Origin: Zonotrichia leucophrys gambelii
Lineage: Eukaryota > Chordata > Aves > Passeriformes > Passerellidae
Assembly: GCF_028769735.1 (NCBI RefSeq)
Contig: NC_088177.1
Span: 38,154,870-38,218,869, forward strand
Direction: 5' to 3'
DNA: 64,000 nucleotides
Position 1 is the first letter of the stretch. Every line of letters starts with the position of its first letter. Positions 37,301 to 44,529 of this stretch are shown piece by piece. The notes beneath the pieces are model-generated. The model did no database searches and was not told the DNA's origin. It saw only the letters and a list, made by a program, of their open reading frames with translations. The translations under genes were made by a program, and so were the position numbers.

Positions 37301-40300
37301 TCACCAGGCTTAGGGTGATGCTGGCTGATCCAGGTCAGCAGTTAGCTGTTCCCTCACAGGTGTTGTGGGGTGATTACATTACAGGAGTAACCCCCCTTTT
37401 CTCTTTTGCCCTATTATAGGCAAACATTTTTTGTGCAGGCAGAATCAGAGATCAGTGTGGCCTTACAACAAAACGTGTCTGAGCTCAAGAAGTGCTTAGA
37501 CAATGCTCTCAGGCACAGGGTGGGGTTCCTGGGGTGTCCTGTGGAATCCAACTGCAGGCCCAGCAGTTGGATCAATGGCTCTGGTGGGTCCCTTCCAACT
37601 CAGCACTGATCCTGTGAACCAAATTGCCTGAAATGTTGTCGGAATTAATTGCTGATTTCAAAGCCTTTAGCCTGCAGTCTGGAGCAGTTCAGGCTCATGA
37701 GCCTGTTTAAGCCTGCCTTGCTTCTAAAATAAGATTAGTCTCACAATTATGCCAAACTTCTCAGCTGGTGGTGAATGTGACTCTGCCAGATGACTTTTTA
37801 AGCAGGCTTGCTCCAGCCACGATGTTTTACAGAGTTGGAAGCATTTGGGGGAAAATAAAGGCTAAACCTCAGTAGGCTTTGGTTGTGACAAGAGAAGAAA
37901 ACACACAGCCTGCTGGCATTGTTAACGTGAACAGCTCTGTGCTTCTGTCATCTCCAATTTCAGTCCTGGCTACTATGACAGAAAGTGAAGGGGGAATAAA
38001 AGATTTGTGTGGCAGAAATGTAATGGGAAACCACAGGGAAGGCGAGGAAGCAGCTCCATGGAGCAGCAGCAGCAGCAGCAACACACCTCAGCAGGTCTCA
38101 GGCACCTGCTCCAGCCTAACTCACAAGGCTGGCAGGAAAAAGAACTGTTTTCTTTCATGGGTTTTTTTAAAAAAACAACGTTTTCCTAAATGGCAAAGCA
38201 ATTAAGGTGTGGGAAAAGCTATTTTGAGCTGTCCAATGCTCCAGAGGCTGCCCTCCTGTCCCTCAGCTCCTGCCTGGACTGTGCCCTGGGCTGATCCCAC
38301 AGTGTGGGCAGCAGGAAAGGGGGAATTCTGCCCCTCTGCCCTGCTCAGTGAGACCCCCCCTGCAGAGCTGGCCCAGCACAGGAAGGACCTGGAGCTGCTG
38401 CACACAGTCCAGAGGAGGCACCAGGATGAGCAGAGGGATGGGCCAGCTCCATGGGGAAAGGCTGGGAGAGCTGGGAATGCTGGAGAAGAGAAGCTTTGGC
38501 GTGACCTTACTGTGGCCTGCCAGTACCTGAAGGGAACCTGCAAGAAAGATGGACAGAGACTATTGACAAGGGGGAATGCCTTCCCACTGCCAAAGGGCAG
38601 GGATAGATGGGATATTGGGAAGAAATTTGTCCCTATGAGGGTGGGCAGGCCCTGGCACAGGTGCCCAGGGAAGCTGTGGCTGCCCCTGAATCCCTGAAGT
38701 GTCCAAGGCCAGGCTGGATGGAGCTTGGAGCAGCCTTGGGTAGTGGAAGGTGTCCCTGCCCATGGCAGGAGGTGAGCTTTAAGGTCCCTTCCCACCCCAA
38801 ACTATTCTGTGTTATTACATGAACAGCAGCCTCTTCTCCTTTGCAAGCAGAATTTTTCCTTCCAAGCAGTATTTGCCTGTAACACACTTCACTGCTTCTG
38901 ACAACAAAGTTTATTTCAGCTTTAACCATCCTGTGTCATCTTCCTTTTACCCCTCTCTTCCTTAGGCCAGGAAGGAGAAATTACCCATCCAGCTGCCTAA
39001 AATTCCATGCATAAAGGGCTGGGTGCTGCCCTATCCCTGCCAGGAGCAGGATCTACTCAGTTTCCTGGAAAACTGGAGCCTTTTCTTTCCCTGTTTTCCA
39101 GCACAAATGCTGCTGGGATATTTCCACTGACAATGCTTTTTCCCAGAGGAGACACTGAAGGAGTAATACACAAGATCTTTCCCTACCTGCTCATTAAGGA
39201 TGAAGGGAGGCACAGGAGGGAGTTGTAGCTTTGAGTCTTAGCTGTGATCAATTTGATCCTGTCTCTGATTTCCTGCTTTAACATAAGCAAGATGATGTGC
39301 TAATGCTCACCAGGGGTGGAAAGAGGGGCAAAGACGAATCTGTGACTGCCTGGGAGATGTATGAGAGAGAACATGCAAGGAATGCCCAGGAGGAAGCTAA
39401 TAATTGTGGCGTTTGGTTGGAATTTGAAGAATATGGCCCGAGGCCAGACGCTGAATGAGGGGATAAAAAGAAATATTCAACAACGGGCCAATGGCTGCAT
39501 GAGGCTGGGGCCCCGTGGGAAGGGAATAGGATGTGATCACAGCATCAGAAACTGCATCGTAATGCAGCCACAGAACGTGAGGGGGGACAGCAGGGGGGAT
39601 CAGAAGTTGCACTGACATTTTTTCACATTTGGGTGTTGCAACCTTAATTTTCTTCAGCTGAGCCTCGGGGATGTGATGTAAAACAGAGAGCTCTGCTTTG
39701 GCTGTTTCTGTTGGAAGCAGGGAGGGAGATGCTCAGGATCTTGTCTTAGATCAATATTTAACCAGTGAATTAATATAAATTCTATTTGTGACACGAGATT
39801 AAATTTTAAAGCGCTTTGATTGTTTAAAGCTCCTTGGTGGCAGTGGCAAATGTCTTGTAGCTGATTAAAACCTGGCAGGAGTGGTAGCAGTGCCAAGGCT
39901 TGGCTTTGAACGTGTCTGGGCTAGGGCTGTCAGGGGCAAGGTAAGAAATCACTGGTCAGGATCCCAGGGGTCAAGGAGAGGGTAAACACATCCATAAAAG
40001 AGGAGGAAACAGCAGGAAAACATAAATGCAGCAGCATCTCTGTGAATCTCCAGTGTCTGGAACAGAAGGTACATCTGCATGCAAATGCTGGGGCTGAGTG
40101 CTTTGGGAAGTGAGACACCCCAGCACTTTTTAATCACCCTGCACTTGATGGCTCTGTTCCCTCCCGAGGCTGAGACTGCCCCTGGAAAATCCCAGGCATG
40201 TCGGGGCATGCTGACTGCCCCCTTGGCTGCCTGCTGCACTTAGTGACCCTAAGAGAGCACTGCTGACTCTGAGCTCCCTCCCTGCCCTGACACAGCTTCC

Positions 40301-43300
40301 TGAGGCAGGGGAGTTAAACCTGCTGCTTTAGCCCACACCTCTGAGAATCACAGCACCTGGAGGGTGGTGAACGTGCCTCAGAACCAGGAAAGCTGTGTAG
40401 CATTTCTATTTCTGAAGAACCAAAGTTCTTTCTCATAACCCCCTTGCATTATTGTCTCTTTGTCTCGCTGCCTTCAGGTAAGGCAGGCTGTTGGAAGTCA
40501 TTTTTGTCACATAGCATTTAAAGCACCTTGAGTTGCCTTGAGTTGCACCAGGGAAGGTTTGTAGAATAACAGAATCATGGAATGGTTTGGGTTGGAAGGG
40601 AGCTCAAAGATCATCCCATCCCACCCCCTGCCATGGGCAGGGACACCTCCCACTGTCCAGGCTGCTCCAAGCCCCATCCAGCCTGGCCTTGGGCACTGCC
40701 AGGGATGCAGGGGCAGCCACAGCTGCTCTGGGCACCCTGTGCCAGGGCCTGCCCACCCTGCCAGGGGAGAATTTCTCCTCAGTATCCCATCTTTACCTGC
40801 CCTCCTGCTTAAGGCCATTCCTCCTTGTCCTATTATTTTATACCTGGTGTGTGAAAAGTCCCTCTCCAGCCTTCTTGTCAGCCCAGTTTAGCTACTGGGA
40901 AGATACAGGACAGGCTGGATATCAGCAAAAATGTCTTCATGGAAAGAAGAAGGTGGTGGAGTCCCCATCCCTGGATGGATTTAGAAGCCATTTGGATGTG
41001 ACTCCTGGGGACTTGGGTTAGTGGTGGCCTTGGCAGTGCTGGGTTAAGGCTTGGACTGGATGATCTCAGAGGGCTTTTCCAACCTGAACAACTCTGATTT
41101 ATGGTGCACAGCCAGCATAACCTCACTGCAACCAACCACATTAACAGTAGCCTTTGAGATCCAGCTCTAGCTCATGTTTAGGAAGGGCTGGATTAGCCCA
41201 GCTGTAAATCCTGTGCTGTGCACAGCTACAGTGCCATTACAGCAACCTGAGCCAAGGGGGTTCAACACCAAACTGGAGTCCCTGAGCAGCACCTTGCTCA
41301 GAAACAGGAGTGGATGTGTGCTCTTGTCATGGGGCATGGGCATATGATCCTGTTATATGGATTTGCTGTTCAGTGCTGGCAATGCCATAGGAAATGCTAA
41401 AAGCCCTGTCTCTCTGAAAATTAAACCAAGGCAAATCAGTTGAAGCACAAGTATTTTTCCAGCTATGCTCAGTTTGACTCCTTTGGTGTTAATCTGGCTC
41501 AAATAACAGCAGCCATGATCCAGAGACTGGGTAGGAATGACAGATTCTGAGATAACTCTGAAGAAGAGGTCAAACACTGCTTTTGTGGGGGTTTTTTTTC
41601 TTTCTTCCTTTATCTCTTTTTTCTTTTTTTTTTTTTTTTTCCCTTTTAAAGAGCACAATTCAGACAACTCTCCACTACCCTGTGAACTTCACTTAACTGA
41701 TTCCATGAGAGTGTTAGGCAGGATTTATACAAGCCCTGCACTGGATCCACTAGGGATCTAACCAAGCTTTCCTCCAACTGCAGGCTGAGATGGGTCTGTC
41801 CTTGGACACAGCTCCCAGACCTTCTCTGCCCTGCCCTTGGGGATGTTGTTCTTCATTCCTCTCACCTTCCTCTCCTGAACCAAGGAGCTGCCTGGCTGGA
41901 AAGCAGTGGAGTTTTCACTGGTGTCTGGCTCTGCCAATGTGTGGAGGCAAGAGTGGAGAAAAGAAGGCTGGAGAAAACTATCTCAGGGGAAACCTTATTG
42001 CTCTCAGCAGCTGCCTGAAAGAGAGTTGTGGTCAGCTGGGGCTCAGCCTCTTTTCCCAGGCAACAAGCACTAGGATAAGAGGAAATCTCCTCAAGTTAAG
42101 CCAAGAAGGTTCAGATTGGTTATAAGGAAAACGTTTTTCACTGAAAAGAGTAGTTAAGCATTGGAACAGGCTGCCCAGGGGGAACAGTGGAGTCACCATC
42201 CCTGGAAGCAGATGTGGCATTTAATGATATGTTTTGTTTGATGGTTGGATTTGGTGATTTCGCAATCTTGTCCATCCTTAATAGCTCTATGAATCCCAAG
42301 GTGCTGGTGACAAGGAGAGCTGCTCTGGTTCTGAATTTGGAAGGATGGTTTAGAATCTGAGGGCATTTTCCCTGGCAAAAAGCTGTGAGCTTGGAAATGG
42401 GATATTGGGCAAAAGAAGCAGTGGGCTTTGAGGTTGGTACCACTGATGCCAGAGGAGAGAGACCATGGGAAAGATGCCAGGAAAGGCTTTGCTCACAACC
42501 TGCAGTTTGGATATGGTCAGGTCTGGGTGTAAAGGAGAGGAGCAGAAGGAGGTAGCAAAACCACCTCGAGGTGTTTTCTGTTTTGCTTTTACTAATGCAC
42601 AATTATTCAGTGAACTTGAATAAGCCATACCCAGCTTGGAACTGGGAAAAAGAGCCTCCACAAACTGGGCTGTGCTGCTGGAGCTGGGAGCAGCAAACAG
42701 CACAACAGTGAGGGATAACATTACGGAAGATGCTCACAGTTTAGCTCTCAGCCCTGCAGCACAATAATAATAATAATAATACTTGCTGGGCTTGGAGTGA
42801 TGTTTCTGGGGCAATGAGCACAGCTCTTTGCAGGCACTTGGATCCAATGCTGTCATTGTCTATTTTTTGCAGACAAACTCATAAAGCTTTGCACTGTGCT
42901 AAAATTACTGGGAGGCAACAAGACACGATGTGGACTGTAAGAGAGAGGAACCTTTTGCACAAAGGGCCTGAGTGAATAATTTTAAGATTTGCCCGGTTTT
43001 CCTAAGCAGACGCGGTCGCTTTGTGGGGTGCACCCGCCTCCCCTCGGGCTGTGTTTCACCCCTCTGAGGCGATTTTCACGGACAGTAAAGAGAGAGGAAC
43101 CTTTTGCATTAAGGTCTGAGTGAATAACTCAGGCTAATGTTAACAACTCAGAATAATGTTAACATTTAAGAGGTTTTCCTGTGAGGAAGCGGTGGCTTTG
43201 TGGGTGCACTCGCCTCCCCCTGGGCTGTGTCTCCTCACCCCTCTGAGGCGATTTTTGCAAACAGTGAGCTGTAAGAGACAGGAACTTTTTGAGCAAAGGG

Positions 43301-43922
43301 TCTGAGGGAACAACTTTAGCATTTGCCTGGCTTTCCTGTGAGGACGCAGTGACTTTGTGGGTGCACCCGCCCGCCTCACCCCGGACCGTGTTTCACCCCT
43401 CTGAGGCGATTTTCACGAACAGTAAAGAGAGAGACGCCTTTTGCACTAAGGTCTGAGTGAATAATGTTAATATTTAAGTGGTTTTCCTGCGAGGATGCGG
43501 TGGCTTTGTGGGGTGCACTCGCCTCCCCTCGGGCTGTGTCTCCTCACCCCTCTCTGAGGCGATTTTCACTAACAGTGGGCTGTAAGACAGAGGAACCTTT
43601 TGCACAAAGGGTCCAAGTGAATAATTTTAACATTTGCCTGGTTTTCCTGAGAGGATGCGGTGGCTTTGTGGGAGCACCCACTTGCCTCCCCCTGGGCTGT
43701 GTCCAACCCCTCTGAGGAGATTCTCACGAACAGTAAAGAGAGAGGAACTTTTTGCACAAAGGGTCTGAGTGAATAACGTTAACATTTGCCCGGTTTTCCT
43801 GTGAGGACGCGGTCGCTTTGTGGATGCACGCACCCGCCTCCCCCCGGGCCTTGTCCCAGCCCTCTGAGGGGATCCTCGCCCTCAGCCCCGCTGCAGCCCC
43901 GGGCTACTCACTTCTGGGACAT
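13192..43922 (-). CDS. IQCA1: IQCA1 (DRC11), 5' half of gene, six coding exons
   Basis: The product is a subunit of the nexin-dynein regulatory complex, which links outer doublets in motile cilia and flagella; this function is known for the family. Six minus-strand exons (43912-43922, 32055-32379, 28666-28779, 26167-26349, 25377-25448, 13192-13364) join in frame with AG/GT borders and give 292 codons plus 2 nt. The protein shows an acidic and helical N-terminal region, a conserved IPIPKYF motif, a basic AERARQGR helix, an IQ motif (IQKVWRGHRQR, residues 209-219) and a conserved block EGPHIKETFQEEITQCFLEC that precedes the AAA module in this family. The AAA ATPase half is absent from the window. 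The paralogue IQCA1L is the main alternative. Introns are 11.5, 3.3, 2.3, 0.7 and 12 kb. Confidence 0.87.
17114..17180 (+). mobile_element. CR1 LINE 3' terminal fragment
   Basis: Short sense tail with CTGGATGGGCTTTTAGGTGC and TCCAACCCAAACCATTCCA, ending in ATTTTATGG-type sequence. Confidence 0.7.
18335..18755 (+). mobile_element. CR1 LINE 3' end, ~420 bp
   Basis: One of the longer copies. In order it has the GAGGGAGCTGGGCATGGTCAG region, the CAGTATCTGAAGGGCTTAC region, GGGCAGGCCCTGGCACAGGG, GTGTCCCTGCCATGGCAGG and the tail TGGATGGGCTTTAGGGCCC. It lies in IQCA1 intron 5, antisense to the gene. Long open frames on both strands here are element-derived. Confidence 0.85.
18934..18955. repeat. 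(GGA)n microsatellite
   Basis: About seven GGA triplets in IQCA1 intron 5. Confidence 0.9.
19478..19572 (+). mobile_element. CR1 LINE 3' fragment
   Basis: Sense tail with CTGCCCATGGCAAGGGGTGG, CCAACCCAAATCATTCTGTG and ATTCCATGATATG. Its 3' end faces the opposite-strand copy at 19709. Confidence 0.78.
19709..19782 (-). mobile_element. CR1 LINE 3' fragment
   Basis: Antisense tail with AAATCACAGAATGGTTTGGG and TTGGAAGCACCTTAAAGCCC. It forms a tail-to-tail inverted pair with 19478-19572. Confidence 0.75.
20787..20925 (-). mobile_element. CR1 LINE 3' fragment
   Basis: Antisense tail with ATCATGGAATGGTTTGGGTT, CCCCTGCCAGGGCAGGGACA and CTCCAAGCCCCATCCAGGC. Confidence 0.8.
21165..21440. repeat. 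Unnamed interspersed repeat, copy 1
   Basis: This block resembles 26490-26740 in colinear order: CCACAGTGGCTC, CCTGCTGAACTT, GGCTTTGT, AAAAGGAGA, a GGAATGTTT segment, TTTCTGAAGGGA, GGTTTCTGGA, GTGCTGCTGGGAT, and GAGCTGCTCTGAGTCAG. The orientation is the same in both copies. I cannot name the family; a diverged LTR or a lineage-specific repeat is possible. It lies in IQCA1 intron 5. Confidence 0.6.
21726..22786. repeat. Direct duplication of ~110 bp, copies 21726-21838 and 22672-22782
   Basis: The two copies run from CATAGGCTTGTTCTC to GAGAGTAAAGAAAATAA and differ at about three substitutions plus an 8-bp CTTGTTCT duplication in the first. They are about 945 bp apart in direct orientation. 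The sequence between them is not duplicated. They could be two recent insertions of a short repeat, or terminal pieces of a larger element. No coding sequence of an element lies between them. Confidence 0.75.
22614..22635. repeat. (AAT)n microsatellite
   Basis: Short AAT repeat in intron 5. Similar AAT runs occur at 24270-24288 and 42764-42781. Confidence 0.85.
24835..25013 (+). mobile_element. CR1 LINE 3' fragment, second subfamily
   Basis: Contains AACAGGCTGCCCAGTTAAGT, GAGTCACCATCCCTGGAAAT, GGTGGCCTTGGCAGTGCTGG and TTGGACTTGACGATTTTAG, a CR1 tail type different from the GGGACAC-type copies. It lies about 360 bp from IQCA1 exon 5. Confidence 0.78.
25377..25448 (-). CDS. IQCA1: IQCA1 coding exon 5 (second part of IQ motif)
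   Basis: The exon is 72 nt (24 codons, residues 212-235), phase 0. The acceptor is TTTTGTTTGCAACACAG and the donor is the consensus GTAAGT. The exon encodes VWRGHRQRKETERLREEE followed by MIFLGM. With the preceding IQK it forms a complete IQxxxRGxxxR motif. The EEEMIFLGM ending is typical of the family. Intron 4 is the shortest visible intron, 718 nt. Confidence 0.9.
25449..26166 (-). other. IQCA1 intron 4 (718 nt)
   Basis: A short intron dividing the IQ motif. It contains a T run at 25598-25612 and no repeat that I recognise. Confidence 0.85.
26167..26349 (-). CDS. IQCA1: IQCA1 coding exon 4 (first part of IQ motif)
   Basis: The exon is 183 nt (61 codons, residues 151-211), phase 0 at both ends. 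The acceptor is GTGCTGTTGAAG after a T-rich tract; the donor is GTGAGT at 26166-26161. It encodes TLEEAIRVIQVAERARQGRA, then FMRRIYLEEKRQ, a polar linker rich in Gln and Ser, and DEAATCIQK, where the calmodulin-binding-type IQ motif starts. This AERARQGR block is a hallmark of IQCA1 and IQCA1L. The IQ motif is completed by exon 5. Confidence 0.9.
26490..26740. repeat. Unnamed interspersed repeat, copy 2
   Basis: Second member of the pair described at 21165-21440, in the same orientation and about 5.3 kb away. It lies in intron 3, about 140 bp upstream of the exon 4 acceptor. Shared blocks include GCCACAGTGGCTC, AGGGTTTCTGGA and GCTGCTCTGAGTCAG. Confidence 0.6.
27897..28356 (+). mobile_element. 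Solo LTR, family A copy 2 (4-bp TSD)
   Basis: This 460-bp element runs from TGATGCTTCAGG to AAGGCATCA with a perfect 4-bp duplication GTAG on both sides. An AATAAA signal lies at 28289-28294, followed by a T-rich region. It aligns with 7892-8349 along its full length. It sits in IQCA1 intron 3, antisense to the gene. Confidence 0.87.
28666..28779 (-). CDS. IQCA1: IQCA1 coding exon 3
   Basis: The exon is 114 nt (38 codons, residues 113-150), phase 0 at both ends. The acceptor is TTTCTTCCTCCAG and the donor GTAAAT. It begins EDIEIPIPKYF, a signature shared by IQCA1 proteins, continues with a charged helix ILQYREKYLHEILLNAG and ends LIEQ. Exon 2 ends RVP, so the join reads RVP-EDIEIPIPKYF, as expected from the family. 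The reading frame is fully open across the exon. Confidence 0.9.
31010..31240 (+). mobile_element. CR1 LINE 3' end
   Basis: Sense order: GATATTGGGAAAGAATTCCT, GGGCAGGCCCTGGCACAGGG, GGGGCTTGGAGCAGCCTGGG, GGCACTGGATGGGCTTTGAG, ending CCATTCTGGGATTCTATGAA. It lies in intron 2, antisense to IQCA1. Confidence 0.88.
31252..31345 (-). mobile_element. CR1-like fragment, second subfamily
   Basis: Begins ACAGAATCATGGAGTGGGTC, then GCAAGGGACCACAAAGGGTC and a CCCACCCTCCTGCTCCCAG segment. It directly abuts the sense copy ending at 31240, tail to tail. Confidence 0.6.
31598..32050. repeat. 111/117-bp tandem repeat abutting IQCA1 exon 2 donor
   Basis: Four units start at 31598, 31709, 31820 and 31937, each with GTGGGGTGTGAAAAA, GGAAGTTTGCTGGTG and ACAAAGAGAACCCATCTTTCC. 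The first two periods are 111 bp and the third is 117 bp, because a short segment (CAGATTAAAC) is gained in units 3 and 4. The right half of unit 4 is diverged and merges with the exon 2 splice donor at 32054. Periods are multiples of three, so long frames stay open on both strands (31418-32077 plus, 31483-32106 minus). I regard both frames as products of the repeat and not as genes. Confidence 0.9.
32055..32379 (-). CDS. IQCA1: IQCA1 coding exon 2
   Basis: The exon is 325 nt and encodes residues 4-112. The acceptor is a pyrimidine tract ending CCAACCAG (AG at 32381-32380); the donor is GTAGGG beginning at 32054. The product contains a Glu-rich stretch (QREREEFQEPQEDPEE), a helix around LATAYVQYLAILRKLDEAH and the family-typical segment ALDGVMGRILEIKGEMVALE, ending ELQRVP. 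It is strikingly CpG-rich compared with its flanking introns, notably around 32090-32230. Met20 in this exon is an in-frame internal ATG (MLQRERE). A tandem repeat begins only about 4 bases past the donor and a solo LTR ends 138 bases before the acceptor. Confidence 0.87.
32518..32897 (-). mobile_element. Solo LTR, 6-bp TSD (ERVK-like), sense to IQCA1
   Basis: This 380-bp element has TG...CA ends and is flanked by a perfect 6-bp duplication GTTTTT (32512-32517 and 32898-32903). Read on the minus strand it has the usual LTR layout, with an AATAAA signal at 32598-32593 near its 3' side. A related copy sits in the opposite orientation at 59698-60067. No retroviral coding sequence adjoins it, so it is a solo LTR. 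A 6-bp duplication is typical of class II (ERVK/beta-like) elements. It lies in intron 1, 138 bp before the exon 2 acceptor. Confidence 0.88.
33111..33170. repeat. Two adjacent inverted repeats (hairpins) in intron 1
   Basis: The first is AATGCC-N8-GGCATT (33111-33130). The second pairs AATAGTCCTTCTCC (33133-33146) with GGGGAAGGACTATT (33157-33170) across a 10-base AT-rich loop, with one G-T mismatch. Both loops contain TTTTAATA. Confidence 0.85.
37475..37612 (+). mobile_element. CR1 LINE 3' fragment
   Basis: Contains GAGCTCAAGAAGTGCTTAGA, CAATGCTCTCAGGCACAGGG, then GGTGGGTCCCTTCCAACTCA and an ATCCTGTGAA end. Diverged and internally deleted. Confidence 0.7.
38062..38081. repeat. (AGC)n microsatellite
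   Basis: About six AGC triplets in intron 1. A shorter (GCT)n lies at 37261-37274. Confidence 0.9.
38400..38822 (+). mobile_element. CR1 LINE 3' end, ~420 bp
   Basis: Long sense copy with GGGCCAGCTCCATGGGGAAA, CAGTACCTGAAGGGAACCTG, GATATTGGGAAGAAATTTGT, GGGCAGGCCCTGGCACAGGT and TTAAGGTCCCTTCCCACCCC. It lies in intron 1. Confidence 0.85.
40566..40903 (-). mobile_element. CR1 LINE 3' end, ~340 bp
   Basis: Antisense copy with AATCATGGAATGGTTTGGGT, CCCCCTGCCATGGGCAGGGA, GCTCCAAGCCCCATCCAGCC and TCCTTGTCCTATTATTTTAT. It lies in intron 1, sense to IQCA1, and is one of the best-preserved copies here. Confidence 0.9.
40908..41105 (+). mobile_element. CR1 LINE 3' fragment, second subfamily
   Basis: Contains AATGTCTTCATGGAAAGAAG, GTGGAGTCCCCATCCCTGG, GTGGCCTTGGCAGTGCTGGG and GGACTGGATGATCTCAGAGG. 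It lies head-to-head against the opposite-strand copy at 40566-40903. Confidence 0.82.
41945..42298 (+). mobile_element. CR1 LINE 3' end, third subfamily
   Basis: Contains GGCTGGAGAAAACTATCTCA, GGGGCTCAGCCTCTTTTCCC, AGGCAACAAGCACTAGGATA, GGAACAGGCTGCCCAGGGGG and an AGCTCTATGAATCCCAAGG end. It lies in intron 1. Confidence 0.83.
42935..43880. repeat. Minisatellite of six ~150-185-bp units (three dimers) in intron 1
   Basis: Units begin near 42935, 43083, 43269, 43420, 43580 and 43731. Each carries a GTAA(A)GAGAGA start, a TTTTGCA segment, GAGTGAATAA, a TTTCCT-GCGG-CTTTGTGG block and a CTCTGAGGCGATTTTCACG end. Odd units open with CTGTAAGA and even units with CAGTAAAGAG, giving a higher-order dimer of about 311-337 bp. 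The second unit is longer through an internal duplication around ATGTTAAC. The array is CpG-rich and stops about 30 bp from the exon 1 donor. Confidence 0.85.
43912..43922 (-). CDS. IQCA1: IQCA1 coding exon 1 (start codon, 11 coding nt)
   Basis: The start codon occupies 43922-43920, followed by codons for Ser and Gln and two bases of the fourth codon. A consensus donor GTGAGT follows at 43911-43906. An A lies at -3, so the Kozak context is fair. Joined to exon 2 in phase 2, the protein begins MSQNTCCQIWADTQKELDVM, which resembles the N terminus of IQCA1 proteins (a short MS leader, then an aromatic and TQ-containing helix). The exon lies in a CpG-rich promoter. The upstream frame is open for some way, so a stop codon does not fix the start; splice phase and family resemblance decide it. 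The 5' UTR extends toward higher coordinates and its end is unknown. Confidence 0.75.
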
Positions 43923-44098
43923 GCTGAGCACCGAGAGCCGCACCGGCACCGAGGCGGAGCCCGGGTCGAGGGGAACCGAGCCCGAATCCCGCTGGGCCGA
44001 CACCGGCACGTCCCTGGAGCCCCGGGGTACCGAGCCTGAGTTCGCTGGGCCGGCACCGACACCGGCACGGGCCCGGCCGAGCCGCCCGCGGCCGCGGC

Positions 44099-44112
44099 GT
44101 TGCCTTGGACAC
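44099..44112 (-). promoter_or_regulatory. RFX X-box-like site in IQCA1 promoter
   Basis: On the minus strand the site reads GTGTCCAAGGCAAC. It fits the X-box consensus GTNRCC-N(0-3)-RGYAAC at every specified base except one (T for R in the left half); the right half-site GGCAAC is perfect. It lies about 177 bp upstream of the start codon. RFX factors are established regulators of ciliary genes, so the position suits a DRC subunit. Binding is inferred. Confidence 0.6.
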
Positions 44113-44210
44113 AGCCCGGGGGGGCCGAGCCGTGCCCGCGGCTTCTCCTCCGAGCCAACGGAGCTCCAGGCTTTCCGCCTTCTTTTTTAAACCTTTTTTT
44201 TTTTTTTTGG

Positions 44211-44475
44211 CCGCAGAATCACGGGGTGGTTTGGGTCGGAAAGGAGCTCAAAGCCCATCCAATGTCTCTGTCATGGGCAGGGACACCTTCCACAGTCCCA
44301 GGCTGCTCCCAGCCCTGCCCAGCCTGCCTTGGGCACTGCCAGGGATCCCGGGGCAGCCACAGCTGCTCTGGGCACCCTGTGCCAGGGTCTGAGCACCCTT
44401 AAGGTCAAGAATTTCTTCTCTGAATCTGATCTAAATCTCTCATTTTTTACTTTAAAACCATCCCTCGTTGCTATC
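44211..44475 (-). mobile_element. CR1 LINE 3' end just upstream of IQCA1 promoter
   Basis: Begins CCGCAGAATCACGGGGTGGT, then GTCATGGGCAGGGACACC, GGCAGCCACAGCTGCTCTGG and CCATCCCTCGTTGCTATCAG. It lies about 100 bp beyond the X-box-like site and immediately after a T run (44194-44208). Its own 3' end points to the gene. Confidence 0.85.
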
Positions 44476-44529
44476 AGTATCACACCGCCTGCTCCCTTAG
44501 TTTTGGTTTTTTCCCCGAGTTGCATTGCC

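Larger units (their letters stand above)
32380..43911 (-). other. IQCA1 intron 1 (11.5 kb)
   Basis: From the gene's 5' side: the dimeric minisatellite (42935-43880), CR1 copies at 41945, 40908, 40566, 38400 and 37475, paired hairpins at 33111-33170, and a sense-oriented solo LTR (32518-32897) close to the exon 2 acceptor. A T-rich run lies at 41620-41640. The 33171-37474 part shows no other feature that I recognise. Confidence 0.8.
43840..44170 (-). promoter_or_regulatory. IQCA1 CpG-rich promoter and 5' UTR region
   Basis: The stretch around and upstream of the start codon is G+C-rich with many CpG dinucleotides, densest at 43920-44110. This is typical of a CpG-island promoter. No TATA box is evident. 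The RFX X-box-like site lies inside it, and an old CR1 fragment bounds it on the upstream side at 44211. The transcription start site cannot be placed from sequence alone. Confidence 0.7.

Noticed and set aside
38209..38697. 162-codon plus-strand open frame
   Set aside because: It overlaps a CR1 3' end; CR1 tails here repeatedly give non-genic open frames.
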